This document shows, one piece after another, positions 1 through 12,756 of a stretch of 64,000 nucleotides of DNA. The DNA is taken from contig NC_057382.1 of assembly GCF_016906535.1 (NCBI RefSeq), positions 1,798,001 through 1,862,000 on the forward strand, in the 5' to 3' direction. The translations under genes were made by a program, and so were the position numbers. This DNA is from Rhizoctonia solani. Taxonomy: Eukaryota > Basidiomycota > Agaricomycetes > Cantharellales > Ceratobasidiaceae. How positions within the stretch are numbered: position 1 is the stretch's first letter; the number at the start of each line of letters is the position of its first letter. The notes under the pieces were generated by a model. That model was not told where the DNA came from. It did not search any database and saw nothing but the letters and a program-made list of their open reading frames with translations.

Positions 1-3000
1 TAGCTTCTCGATCGATCTTTATACAGTCGTTCATCATGCGCGGGTGAAGATGATGATGCATCGCGCAAGGGCGATTTCCGTACAGCAAGAGTAAAGGTGC
101 GCATGAGACCCGATATAGGTCAGTAGAATCGTTCCGAAGCACATCCGAGTCCATTTGCGATTTACAGGGGGGAGGCGCAACAATGCGAATTCGTCAATTC
201 CAGGCAACTGAGGCTCAAGCTAGACAGAAATGAGTTTCTGCGTTCGGCACCTCACAACAATAACATGAGCTAGATTAGGTCCCTTCTCTTCCCCCCCCTG
301 TCGCGGATGTTGCGTTGGGCGCAACTAGTGAACTCATATTGGTTGAAACCTGTGGACTCGAGTCCTGCCTATATCCAGTTCCGAGTCAAACCCTTGTGCC
401 CAGGATAGATTGCGATGTGCAAGGGGGCAAAGTCAAGAGGGGCCTTCCGGGCCGATTCCCCAGATGCTTTTCTCTCCCGCCCCTGCTGCGTGGACAACAG
501 AGAGGACTAGCTCAAACGTTAAATCACGAGCTGAGTTTGAGAAGATGAAATGCGATGCGTACCGTACGCATCTCAAACAAGCGATAAAGTTTGCCTATGG
601 AGCGCTCAACAACGCCGAGCCTACTCATTCTGAAAATTTCTATGTATTCACGTCCAAGTTGGGTCCGGCAAGCAACAGATGATACAAAGTCATCTGAAAC
701 ACTTGTCATGTGAAACCAGGCAGCCCCCACGATAAAGATCACATGACCGGCGATCGCTCGTGGCGTGTGGGGTGGCGCAGCTCCTACTTCCATCTTGAGA
801 CTCCAACAATAAATTCGAAAATATCCGTTTCTTTGAACCTTTCCGGTGTTTAAAGCAGAGGCCTGTGTTGAAATGTGGGAAATTTCACCATCCTCTCGAT
901 AACGTTTCAAACCGTTCGGGGGGGGGGGGGCACACGACAGCGATGAATGTGCAGGATACAGCCCTGATGTGCGCCTTTCCTTCTTCTTGGACGGACTGTC
1001 AGGTCGATTGTATAGATATAAAACAAGAACCGCAGCGAAATGCTGAAATGCGCTGCTCGATTTCGAACACGATGTATAGGAAAGCCGCCTTGCCGAACAC
1101 GTTGAGAGAAACCGAAATGCGCGGTAAACTTTCTGGTTCCTTTGTCAATTGGTGTTCGCCCCTCCCTCCCCCAAAAAGAGCGTGCTAATTCGAACGAGGG
1201 TGAGCATAGAGTAATAGGATAGACGTCTAACTCGGTTACACGTGTAGGGTGTCAAATACGCACATCGACATGGAGCTACGGACGCTCGTCCATCGACTTA
1301 TCGAACATTATCCTTGATGATCGAGTTCGAACTGTGAGGAAGGAGGGGGGGAGGGGAGGGTACACGCGCGTACCCTTCTACTCACGCATACAAGCCAACA
1401 GGAACAGACCTTGAAGGCAACGTTGCATCACTCAAATTATAAACACAACAAATACGATTTGCATTTCTGTACAATACTGGAACAATCCGCGTTTGATATC
1501 GACTCGCTCGCATCGGTCGAGTGGCCCTGGATTCCTAAGCGGTACATGAAGATAAGCGCTTGGATCAAGTGGGTACCGCTAAGCGAGTCGGAGAATAGAC
1601 CAAATAAGAGAGTGTAAATAGAAAAAAAAAGAGTCGGGCTATGTAATACGCATTGTGCAAGTCCGTTCGGCACGGCAGAATGAGATAGATGCCGTCATAT
1701 ATGAGCGCTGCTAATCGCCAAGGGACCAGAAGGGCCAGAAACCACGCGCCCCACAACGCCCGACACAACACATATACACGGGTGGAGGGAGAGCAACGGA
1801 AGATTAGGCACGACAAGACTCAATAGATGATGTCATACGGCTGAAAAGCTTGCCTTGCATTCTTTGTGGAGGTGACATCATGAGCGTACGTTGTCCGATA
1901 GATAGACTATTCCACGATCTTCACAAGGGCTGGTGGTCTGGAACTGGTTTTTTTGGCCTCGGTGGAGCGTACACTATGATAATAGACGTTCATTATTCTG
2001 GACTTGAGTCAATCGACATCGGCGGCACGAGGCATGGGTTGAGTTCGGAGGTCCGAAGAGTGTCCGTGACTCTTGCGCGATGATGACGTGGATGCAGTCG
2101 ATGAACGACAGGACTTGATGATGATCCTCTCTCTTTCTCTCCTCCCCTTGCAGCCGCATTGTCAGAAATTCCATGTCGGTAATCGGCCCGGGATCGACCC
2201 GATTATCTCCGGAAGCACCGCCAAGGGAGGAAAAGCGCCAAGGGTAATTTCATCTCGAGGGGGTTCCAGAAATGAGGACAAACACCAGCGCCCAGGTCGA
2301 ATCAAAGGATATAGAATAAGGGCAGGGGAGGTGGAGGGGGACCGAGGACAAGAGAAGAGGTGATTTGTACGGCAGAATCCAAAAACGAGCGAGCGCACAT
2401 CGTGGTCTTCCCTGAGGTCCGACGCATGTCCAACCCAATCCCACGCAGCCAGCCACATCGAGCCGGTTTCCAAAAGGAACAACGGTCGGCATACGTACAG
2501 TTCCAATAAGAATCGGCGGGTTTCCACCATTCATCATCGTTACTCGCCAGCGCATATCGCGATAAAAATCGACCCATTTGATACATAGCACCGCAGTTCC
2601 GAGCTGCAAAGCTCGCGCCGATCCACATGCAACATGGGAAAAGGAACAGTGTGTCTGATTGACATCTGCTTCAACCTGTTCGGAAATCAGCTGCCAAACC
2701 CACACATGTATCGGCTATAGTCTTGGGTAGCCGTAATTATAAACGCCCACGCCCACCCCGGTCTCTACGCAGCACCACCAAACCTACACGAGGCATAGAC
2801 AGGGGAGAGGGGTTAAATTTATTCGTCCGGGTGGGTGCCTGCGCGGGCGGGATTCAGGAAGTTCATGGGCGAGTCGCAACATAGAGTCCATCGGAGTTGA
2901 TGAGCCCGGGCTCGGCTAGCCGCTTTGGAGCGCTCATCCAGAGGTGTGTATCCAGACTCATGATGGCCAACAGATGACAGGCGCAGGAACGAACTCCACT

Positions 3001-4651
3001 TTAAGGATAGATGCGCACAAGAAAAGAAGCGCGCACTGTGCCCGATAAGGCATTTATGGGTAGGATGCCACACACCCGATCATGAGGTCGGAAGCCGCTG
3101 AGACCACCCGATGGAGAAGCCAAGGTGGACCACACGCCATGGTTTCGACCAGAATAGGGAGGCCGTCGAATCATGCTGTCGTCCGCCTTGAGGATCCGGG
3201 GCCCATATATGCACGTGTTGCGAAATAAGTTATTAAAAACAACCGAAGATGTTGATTTCAGGAGTTGATTGTCGTGTTGCTCCAAGCGGCACATCTCCAT
3301 CTCGTTTACTCACGCCAACCGAGACTGAGACGGATGGCAAGTACGGCCGGCAGCCGTGTGTATGCGGGCTTGTGCGGTCGATCCCTTTCTCCGCGGAGCA
3401 GGAACAGGTGCCAAGGGTCGAAAGGGGTCATAAACGGGAATAGGTATCCTGTGTTCTATAGAGGTGTTCCCAGGCCTGGAATGAGTCAAGTTGTACGTAG
3501 TACGTACCCATTCTGAATGACGTCTATCAAGGAGATATAATACAAGCCCGGGTAACGTTTATCCTGTGCATATGAATCTTTTGGGGCAGAGAGGATTAAT
3601 AAAATTTGCATCGAGTGGAGACGATATGAAATCAGGCAACGCACCACCAGATTATGCGTGCATACGAGCAAGGGCCAAGGGGTAATGCTGTAAAATTGCA
3701 AAACGCCGGTCGGGACCTCGGTGAGCCGTAAGATATGGATTCTTCAAGCGGTATGGGTCATATCGCGCTGACGGTAACGGCGTTCCGAAGGGGGCAGACA
3801 AGACCTGGGCGGAGGATTTGAAGAGAGGATCGGAATATGGGAGTGAATGTCGCCGAACTTTGGCCGCAGGGCCCGGGAGGCCGAGGACGGGACGAATCGC
3901 ATCAGGCTGAGCTGTGCAACTTTGTCAGAAATAGACATGGGCCGTACCGAAATGAGATGTGAGCCCGGCGTCAAGTTGACTAATGTTGGGTAGTCGCGTG
4001 GGGCGAAATGTAGGAGACATATGGGAGCATGTGCGCGCTGGCACCTCAGTGCTGTCCGAGGCCGAGTATGAGCTCCAACGAACCTAATCAAAGTGGGACT
4101 TACCGCTAGGAGCATATGCAACCCAACGTGCCCAATCGAGGGCGAAGGTGTTGATACTAATTGCACGCGAATGGACTTGTCATGATTTGTTCGTTTTGAT
4201 TGTCATAAGGACTATGAGGACAACACATGTGTGCATGGAGAGATAAACAAGAGATAGAGAGAGAGAGACAAATAGAGACAGGGAAATATTAAGTGAATAT
4301 AATGTAGCAGAGAGAAGCAGCCCGATGAGGAGGCAACAAGGCCAGCAATAGGGAATCGAGGCTGGCAAAAAGGAAAACGTGATAGCGAGCGTGATGTGGT
4401 TGCGGAGATGAAATAAAAAGAAAAGAAGAAGAAAGTGAGACAAGACAAGAATAACACAGGGAGACAACAGACAGGACATATCCATAATAAAAACACAAAG
4501 CCATCAGGGCCACCCAAATAAAAAATACAGTGGGGTCAGGACAGGACAATTGAACACACACGAGAAGCGGCGGGCTCAGGTGTACCGGCACAAGGGCGGA
4601 GACCGAGCGCACGAACGAGTCGAGGTAGAACGAAGTGCGAAAGACAGAGGC
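1..4651. other. Gene-poor region, no convincing coding gene
   Basis: I find no recognisable protein, tRNA or transposon domain here. Open frames are short, overlap on both strands and lack family motifs. A 12-nt G run lies near 919-930. A stretch at about 4200-4510 is strongly purine-rich on the + strand (GAGA and AAGAAG runs); it lies just downstream of the cyclin gene, so on that gene's sense strand it is pyrimidine-rich and may be 3' UTR or an intron in it. The minus strand at 2300-2640 has overlapping frames with unusually many Trp and Cys codons, but nothing I can assign. Confidence 0.6.
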
Positions 4652-5529
4652 TTACCACACACTTGGTGCGGCGTAAGCAAAGGGCTGACTTCGCTCGACG
4701 GGGACGTCCTTTGCCGAGACCTTGACTGGGTCGGCGGATGGCGGTGTTTGGCATGTGGATGAGGCGGGGGATGTAGAGTTGGAGTGAGATGGCGAGGGCG
4801 GTGTCGAGACCGGCGAGGGATATGGGTTGGACCCAAAGTCGGCCGACTGCTTCCTCGACTCGACTGTGGGGCGGGCAGGCGCGGGGACAACGACGGGCAC
4901 AGGGGCGGCCGAGGCAGAGCCGTACTCCTTGCGGACCGTGGCCTCGAAGTCACGGAGATCCTCGGGCTTGACGTTGAGGCACCACTCGAGATATCCGCAC
5001 ATCTCGCGCTCCATCTGGTTGATCTCTCGCAGCGTGAACATGCCCTGGCCAACGACACACCACGACTTGTTCGAATACGTGTCGTCGCAGATGACCTTGG
5101 AGGCAATCATGAACGCAGAGATGTACAGGCGGTGGCCAGACGAGCCACGGGCCGCGGGGAACCGGTTCTTCAAGCGCGAGAGCAAATACAGAGCGCAGAA
5201 GGTCACCGACGAGTGTAGGCGGGTTCGGTGGAGGGCATAGGCCACAAAGTGGGCAAGGCTCGGAGTGACCGCAGACTGTGACGTCGCAGGTGGGACATCC
5301 GGGCAAGAGAAAAGATGCGTAATAAATCTCGCACACATCTTCGCAGTATCTTCATGGCCGTAGTACTGGTCCGCAGGTGCAGACTAATCCAGAATGTAAA
5401 ATGAGCCCATGTATATACTCGCTGCCACTATCGACTTACAGTGTACTTGGCTTGTGTCTGGTGGCCAGACGCTTTGGTGGCTCTGCGGGGAGAAGCACGA
5501 GATTGGTAGTGGGCGGTTGTAGTAGCCAT
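4652..5529 (-). CDS. PCL-type (Pho80-like) cyclin
   Basis: A regulatory subunit for a cyclin-dependent kinase, probably of the Pcl/Pho80 group acting with a Pho85-type CDK in cell-cycle or nutrient control. Two exons: 5529-5440 (30 codons, starting MATTTAHYQS) and 5365-4652, joined in phase 0 by a 74-nt intron with GTAAGT and CAG ends, giving about 267 residues. The cyclin box is clear: HSSVTFCALYLLSRLKNRFP, then a helix with YISAFMIASKVICDDTYSNK, and then GMFTLREINQMEREMCGYLE, typical of Pcl cyclins. The C-terminal third is Pro/Ser-rich and disordered. No frame break was seen. The stop overlaps a good donor (GGTAAG), so an additional small 3' exon is possible. The family call is firm; the exact partner kinase is inference. 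Confidence 0.88.
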
Positions 5530-8500
5530 GGTAGACGTAGTAAGTCGCTCGCTGTCGGTGGGGAGTAGAGCGCTGGGTGCTGGGGTGATGGGTACTCCCG
5601 CGGCTCGGTCTTATATCTCTACTTGTCACAACGAGACGAGATGGTAAGACCCGCAGAAACCAGTGAACCCTGAAAAGGGTTCCCCCCTTTCGGCACAAAA
5701 GCAATATCCAAAAAGCGGAGCGATCAGCTTTTTTCACACATGCTTCCATTTCCCAATCAACGCTTGCCTATTCAGGTCCTTCTGCTATCCACACTCTCAT
5801 TGGGTTCATCAGGGCACGGGCTCAGCATGATGCGCCGGGGCTGTCCACATTGTGGAATATGCGTGCTCCTTACATGCGTCTACGTCCTGAACATCCCCGT
5901 TGCGCTCGGATTGTCTGCATACACGACTCTCTCTCGGCGCCTTCCACGCCCCTCCACTCAACCACTCCCTTCCCCGCACAGTCATCATCCGCTGAATACA
6001 CGCCGGAGACGGTGTCCGTCTCGGGTTACTCAGACTCAATTATTCACCCATTTACTCATCCTCGGCCAATTTCAATCCGTAACACAACTTACTGGAAACT
6101 GTTACAACCACACGCCTCACCCATCGCCTTACCAACGTACATCTCCCGCAAGGCGCTCAGGCCCCTGAGCACCGCCTACATCATCACTATACTTGGCAAC
6201 TACCACGCCGCAGTAGGCCCTCCGTCAGGCGATGATGCGCCCCAAAAGTAACTCGATCGAATTACCCAACCAATATGACCATCGTCCGAGCCCACCCGCC
6301 ATTCACCACGGTCACGTGCGCTCGGTCACCGACGATCACTGCCCGCAGTGACCAAGCGCACCACTCGGCGCACCGCCTGCCTTCTGATCGACTCGGCTGT
6401 CCTACTAGGCGTTGAGCGCCTAGGAACTCGGCGGTAGTCCAGTATGGCTAGCAGTATCTTCCCTTTTTTGGGTAACAGACTCTGACCTCGTCGTAATGTC
6501 TTGGAGGGCGGAGTATAGGTCGATCATCCCGCCGCTTTGTGTACAGACTTTTGTCTTATCCTAACCTCTGAGACCTATCTATACGCGCCCCACTTTGCGT
6601 CACATCCGCTTGCGCCTCCGCCTACCGACTGTACAACAAAGGCTCTATTAATTGTGCCTCATCCCAACCAACCGGTGTCACCAAGGAAGGAACCCACATC
6701 CCAGATCTTCCTTTCCATAATTCTGCATGCTTCCGAGCGTATAGTTTAATTCCACTCATGTCCGCATGACATTCGTCCGCACTGTCTGCCTGAGTTCAGA
6801 ATAGTACCTTACGGCCCGCCGCCCCGCATCCCGAGCTCCTCCGACAGTTTTTATTTCAAATCAGGTCAGACACCTAGAAACCTCGGTAAAATCGTGCCAG
6901 CGGGTAAGCGCCTGCCGATCGCCTCGATCCCCAATATGACCCGCTTGCCGACCAGGTAATCGTCGGGTACGGCGGACGCTATTGCTATCGGGGTCCTGTG
7001 CGCCCGAGGGCCAAGGCCATGAAATTGGCTCCCACTGTCAGCCTCTCTTTTGCGTGCAGATCCATCGCCGCTGCGGGTACTATTCCATCGTAATGACAAT
7101 ATAGATAGATCAACCCAATCTATCATGCCTTCATCTCTTGTTTGACCAGATTGGGCTCCTTCGGCCGGGTCGTGCGAAACTGGGTTCCGAGGCTCGAAAC
7201 TTTATGGTTCGCACGGTGCAATCTCTCCCATTCCATCATGGCTTCTTGTAACCTACTGCAGTTTCCATACCGGGACTTTTGGGCATACCAAGCTCGGCCA
7301 AGTCTTTGCGGACTGAATTCGGAGACTGAGCTGAGTACGGCACTACGGCTCGGGTTTACACTATCCTAAACCCTCTAATATCGGCACATGCAACCGTATC
7401 CCTCCATGATCATTGGCAAAACCCGCGATTCATATATACTATAGCAACTATTACTGTCGCAACAAACTTATTTTAGGTCATGTCAGCGGATAACGGGATC
7501 GTCGGTTATAATTACACATCGTCGGCGGATGACGCACATGGGGTTTCCCCACATTCTGCCACCGCTATTTGATCTGTGCTTTCTGCGATCTGAGTGGGCC
7601 CCTCGAACAGCGCGTGCGCCTCAGCTCTTCGTCGTGCTGCGCCCCCCTCCCCTTTCCTGTCGTTTCAGGGTCTTGGGATGCATTTAAACTGCACACGATT
7701 ACTTGGCACTCCAACGTGGCGCTTGGGCGGTTCGCAGTGGCTACCAATCCCAGACCTAGGCACACTTGTATAATTCTAGTAATTCTGAATATATTGATGG
7801 CAATAATTTTTTTTTACCGGGCGGCAGGTCAATATCTAGGCGAACCGGCGGCAACATATTCTATCCTCGGAACACACACCACACAGCCAACCAACCGCGC
7901 TTAGATTCGCCTCGGTGACGGAGCATCATGATGCGGCCGCCGACTGCTTTTTCGACCAGCGTTCGTGTCATGGATTATACTTGCTCCATGTTCTGGACCC
8001 CCCAGTCATGAAGGCCGCTTCAGCTGAGGACAGATACGGCCGCAGAATTGTCAAACAGGGTTCATTTGACTTTTGAATGTAATTAATATCGTCATTAGTG
8101 GAGTTTGTTGGAGTGGATGTCGATTCGTCGCGCATACACGCCCGGCGCGCGCTTGATTGGAGTGGGAGGATGCTACGAGAGTGTTGGGGTGATTATGGTA
8201 AAAATAAACGTCATGATTCCCAGCTTAATCCATGGGCCGTTACACCCGCACACATATGCCGTCACTGGCACACGACATGTCAATCGAGCGGACCGTGATT
8301 AGTTTCTTTTTCATATGCCAGATAGACGTACTACATGCATAAGTTTACTCGCTCCCAGCCAGTGCCAGCACATGAATAAGCCAAACGCATTACCAAGACC
8401 GAAGCTGCTTTTTAATTCACCTTGGTCTTCCACCTTGTCCTCCACCGTGTGAGATTACACGTGACTTGCCATGAATATTCGCCTATATTCTTCGGTCCGC

Positions 8501-9891
8501 AGTGTGGTCTCACTTGAGTCTGTTTATCCAGTCCCGCTCGGCCGCTGGGATACGAATCGAAACATATCGAATCGCATAAATAGAAACGAGATCCGACTGA
8601 AACCGAGAAACACGGTAGCATGACTAGGTGGAGCTAGGCCGTCCCGCGTAGGATGGGATCCAGGTCCCGTTACCCCGCGAGAGGTACTGTACATCCTCAT
8701 GTAAATCGGATCTCTGCCATCCTGGAAGATGTGATGGTTTATCGATTTGAAAACTCATTGATTAGCATGGTGGAACTTTTTGCCAACGAACAAAGAAGAA
8801 GTGGAATGTCAATTTGAATGGCCATGGCGCTAGCCATCGTTGAACCAGATATATCTCATGATTGGCTTGTTGAAAATGTGAGATTCAACTCGCCATTGAA
8901 TTGAGAGTCTAATCCAGGTTGGGCGCATCCTCGTTGTGCGGCCTTGCCAAGAACATGCGGACTGTGAATGCTCATCAGGAGAATAGAGATGCGAACGCAG
9001 ACGTCACCGGCTATCTAGAGAATACTCATTTATCAGAAAATATCGGTGTACGCTGCGCGGTAGATGTGTTCTAGCGAACCCGGTTCCACCCTTGCGATGT
9101 GTGAGTCTCGGCCGGGTAGATGAATCAGCAAGGCACTCTGACTATATGATACCGAAGGAACATACCGTACTAATACCCTCGCGGTACAGTATTCGACGAA
9201 TGAAGCGCCCACTTAACAATGAACTGGACAGCTTGCCTGATCCGTAATCGCTATAAAAAGCATCAGCTGCAGTGCGTAAATCAGTGTTCGGCAGGACAAT
9301 GACTCCAGCCTCGTTGCGTATAATCCCAGCGGCAAGGAAAGAGGGTACGATGAAATTTGCTCCCCCAAAATGTCAAAGGAAAACGAGTCAATCAGTAGGT
9401 GAAGAGCGAGGCAGAGTGGTGGCGCATAAGAATCACGGTCACTCAGCAGCCGCCCGGCGCCACCTTCACGGCGAATTGAGAACACCAAAACCCGATCAGC
9501 GCTCCCGATCCTCCCGATCAGGTCGAACATTGGAATAACCAATTAGCATGGTTGCCGACGCCCAAGGCGTGTCCATAGGGCCATAACGAGAAGCAGCTTG
9601 GCGCGTGGTGATAAACACCTTAGCCTAAGGTCAAAGGGGTTCTTTTTCCGCTGTCGACTGGATTAAAAGTCCAGAGTTACTCCGAGTATACCATAATCGT
9701 TATCTGGTGCCTGTACACGCTGGCTGCGCGCTGGCCCCACGGCAAAAGGCATCACGAGACGAAAGATAGGTAACACCGGAGTTCCTTATAGTAAAGGCTT
9801 TGCGGTACGCTATGCAGAATTGCGGACCATGAGCCCGATCGCCGATAGGCTATGTGAAGCCTTATCTAGTTTAGAAATGGATGCCGATTTC

Positions 9892-10389
9892 CTAAATCCA
9901 CTCTTCTATAGAAATTGCGCTACGGCTGGGCTTCTGCTGGAGGCCATCTTCTGTTCGAGTACCAGCTAAATTTTCATTGCGTTTGACGAGTTTACTATCT
10001 TGGTATATTTCCATAAATCTAGAATCAAATCTTGGCCATTGGGAAAAAGGGGCCATCTTGCTCCACAACGCGTTTGATTCAGAGGCGTAGACTTTGTCTA
10101 GATTGCAGGTTCGAGGGGTGGCAAGAAATAAAAGTGCTCTTCTAGCTCCCTTGAGCGACATTCTGACGCTTTTGTGCAGTAGAGGAGCAGCGCTCGTACA
10201 TCCCAAAGCAGTCGCCGCCGCCGCAGGACCCGGAGCAGCTGAATACATCTCCTCAGGGACAACGCCCCAACGTGCACATGTCTGCCGCCATTTGTAAGAA
10301 TTCAAAGAATTCAGGGGCTCCCACAAATGATCTGCTTCCGCATCTACAGATGTATGCTTGGCTTCGGTTAACACTGCCAAATTAGGCAC
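9892..10389 (-). CDS. Hypothetical 165-residue frame, uncertain
   Basis: A single open frame of 165 codons starting MPNLAVLTEAKHTSVDAEAD, with an Ala-rich middle (PGPAAAATALG) and a basic second half. I do not recognise a family, signal peptide or membrane segment. Its composition is reasonably protein-like, and it is the longest frame in a 6-kb gene-poor stretch, but there is no supporting neighbour, intron pattern or motif. It could equally be chance or the remnant of a decayed gene. Confidence 0.2.
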   Translation of the reverse strand: MPNLAVLTEAKHTSVDAEADHLWEPLNSLNSYKWRQTCARWGVVPEEMYSAAPGPAAAATALGCTSAAPLLHKSVRMSLKGARRALLFLATPRTCNLDKVYASESNALWSKMAPFSQWPRFDSRFMEIYQDSKLVKRNENLAGTRTEDGLQQKPSRSAISIEEWI

Positions 10390-10639
10390 GTCTTCACGGC
10401 TTTCCTGCCGGTCCTCCTACAATAGATGTCTCTCACGGCGCAACGATATTCATGGATGGGTTTCACGTACGTGAAAATTCTTAATCAGCCCGTAACATGC
10501 TGGAAGTCTCGGAGGTACAGGAGAAAACTCGCTCGGTCACCTGAACATCGATTAACGTCCAAGTTGGTCAAACTTCGGACCACTCGGAATACCTGATTAC
10601 TTTGCTAAAAGCGGTCGAAGAAAAGCATGGACAATGATA

Positions 10640-11298
10640 ATTAGATGCGTGGGTTAGGGCACGGAATATCTGGCGGCGGACTTGATGGTTGCGCGATTGA
10701 GTTGGACAAACAAATCATCGTCGATGGAGTGGAGGAAGCCTGCAAATTATTTCACTTTGCCCCTTACCGGCAAATGTAGATCATGTGTTGAAGGATCCGA
10801 TACGGCCCGGCTGAAATCTCCACGTGAAAATTCCTCGATCATGCCACGTGCGAATTTCAAGTTGTCAACTGAACCTTGGCAGAAAAGAAACTCCATCACG
10901 TGCGTCTCTAGGTACCGCTCCTTGGTGGCGTATCGCATATTGCGTCTCACGGTACGCGCACCTATCTCAGTATTGTGTAGCCAAAGGCTGAATAGAACAC
11001 ATACCATAAGGAGCTGTGCGAACAGACGTTTATAAGCTCTACTATATTTGGCACCCTAAGGCTGGCTTCCATCTAATCTTATCGTCGGCGAAGTTTTCAT
11101 CGGGATTTTAGCCCCTTTGGATGTCAGATCGGATGTGATCTCCACCCGCGTTTTGGGCAATCGTGTCAGTGTGAAATGACACAATGTATATATATCTTTC
11201 GGTATCAATACACACATAACTGCTATTTTCTGCCCTTTGCCTGGTCCATTCTGGAACAGCCATACGAATTCAATTGGTATTAGTCGTAAGCGCAGCAT
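10640..11298 (-). pseudogene. Possible decayed or spliced unknown gene
   Basis: Two minus-strand pieces look protein-like but do not form one frame. The upstream piece (11298-11056) begins MLRLRLIPIEFVWLFQNGPG. The second (about 11007-10747) contains YLETHVMEFLFCQGSVDN followed by FARGMIEEFSRGDF. A candidate 28-nt intron (GTAAGG to TTGCAG) then leads to the segment GFLHSIDDDLFVQLNRATIK, which ends shortly before a TAA. The residue composition and the plausible splice signals suggest a real or formerly real protein. I cannot name a family, and a stop separates the first two pieces. Confidence 0.25.
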
Positions 11299-11367
11299 GT
11301 GGTACGCTGCGCCTCGCGAATTCTGGAAAGCTTGACCGGTTGTGTTCTATTGATCCCGGATAATATC

Positions 11368-11443
11368 AATATGTCTAACCTATCATCCGGCGTCTCAATT
11401 GATCCCTAACCTAATAAATATGTCTAACCTATCATCCGGCGTC
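11368..11443. repeat. 49-bp imperfect tandem repeat, two copies
   Basis: The 27-nt core that begins AATATGTCTAACC and ends ATCCGGCGTC occurs at 11368-11394 and again at 11417-11443, a period of 49 bp. The sequence between them (TTGATCCC followed by TAAT/CTAA variants) is also partly repeated. It lies in the intergenic region upstream of the acetyltransferase gene. Confidence 0.8.
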
Positions 11444-11722
11444 CGATTCTGAATTCACACAGCTGGGGGGGAAGCTGCCAAGCTGAGTGCCCTGTATCTC
11501 ATGTTCAGGGAAGGTTTAAACCATCGAAGCAAGCGGGCACGGTCGCTCCTGGGTATTCTTTGTTGCCAGATTGTAGTGGGTATGAAATAGCTCGTTTTTA
11601 TTCCGAGTGAACTCGTACCAATTGTCTACTTTTTGTCTTCATTCAAATACAACGGAATGTCCGCCTACGGCACAATATCAACCCCTCCAATCGCTCCAAG
11701 GAGCCACTGAAGACTTTGAGTT

Positions 11723-12555
11723 ATGTCTCGAAACAACCCGAGCACAGTATTGGTTATACATCTCACGAAAGAAACAGCCCCGAAAGATCTGGTGGGGCTA
11801 CTCCACGGGGAGTTTGAACAAGAACTAGAGCGCGGGCAAACCTATCCTCAAGAAGGCCCGATGGATCAGATGGCATTTGAGGCTTATTTTCTCGCCGCCG
11901 ATGTATTTGTGGGGTTGATCGTCCCGAGCGGAGAGGTCGCGGCGCTCCAAAGCGAGAATATTGAGCGGGTGCGGGCAGGGAGGGACTGGAGTGAGTGCGT
12001 AGTGGGGTAAGACTTCCATTTTCTCTCCTGTATGCGGGATTCGAGCTGAATCTGTTTGGGACAAATTCAGCTCCTACTATGTAAGTGGCTGAAGTAGATC
12101 CGATAACCCTGGTTCCAGTTGACTTGACATTTGTGAATACTTGGAAGGTCAAACCGAATTATCCAGGCCGCTCATCGCATGTGAGTGCTAACCTCCCCCT
12201 GGCCGATGCTTTTTGATACGAAGATGAGCAGATATGCAACGCCGGGTTTGTTGTGCGTCTTCCATTTCGACGCCTGGGATTGGGACGAATTCTTGGGGAA
12301 TCTTATGTACGGAATGCGCCCCAATTAGGATACAAGGCCAGCGTGTTCAATCTCGTGGTAAGTAGCCGGTGTAGCCTTTAAATGAACAAACAAGTAACCC
12401 TCAATACAGTACGCAAACAAACAGGGTCACTCGCTATTTGGGATAGGCTGGGATTCACGCGTGCAGGCCTGATCCCTAAGGCAGGCAGGCTGAAAACAGA
12501 GAACGGGGAAGAATACTTTGACGCCGTCGTTGTGTATAAAAGCTTCGAGGATTAA
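11723..12555 (+). CDS. GNAT-family N-acetyltransferase, Mpr1/Ppr1-like
   Basis: A predicted acetyl-CoA-dependent N-acetyltransferase. It resembles the fungal group that includes the L-azetidine-2-carboxylate acetyltransferases (Mpr1/Ppr1), which protect against toxic proline analogues and oxidative stress; that substrate is inference. Exon 1 starts at ATG 11723 (MSRNNPSTVLVIHL) and ends near 12006. A 10-nt exon CTCCTACTAT follows, then an exon ending KPNYPGRSSH, then one encoding ICNAGFVVRLPFRRLGLGR, whose RRLGLGR segment matches the acetyl-CoA-binding loop (Q/RxxGxG/A). The last exon encodes GSLAIWDRLGF and ends SFED with TAA at 12555. At about 12410-12420 the expected YAN-(N)-TGSLAIWD junction needs one extra base, so the assembled sequence carries an apparent 1-nt deletion or an unusual donor. 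Confidence 0.75.
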
Positions 12556-12756
12556 TTTCACGATATGTTTTAGCTATATTTGCCGGTGTCAATAATAAAT
12601 AGAAATGATTTAAATTCAGCCGATACATTGGAGACACAGGGGAGTCGTGGGCGGCAGAGTTCTATATTGAGCGGACTAGTTATAATAACGATCGCTCTTG
12701 AAGTACTCGCTACATAGAGGGATGAGCACCTTCAACAAAACATAGTCCAATTATAC

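Larger units (their letters stand above)
5530..11722. other. Long gene-poor stretch upstream of the cyclin gene
   Basis: About 6.2 kb in which I recognise no gene family. The first 200 bases upstream of the cyclin start are CT-rich on the minus strand, as expected of a fungal core promoter. The rest holds short unassigned frames; the only ones with protein-like composition are described separately at 9892-10389 and 10640-11298. A 49-bp tandem repeat lies at about 11368-11443. No tRNA or transposase motif was found. Confidence 0.5.

Noticed and set aside
4180..4612. Hydrophobic minus-strand frames as a membrane protein
   Set aside because: The Leu/Phe/Ser richness in overlapping frames follows directly from the pyrimidine-rich strand. 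No frame is preferred.
11368..11443. Possible CRISPR-like or satellite array
   Set aside because: Only two copies are present, with no spacer regularity, and the host is eukaryotic.
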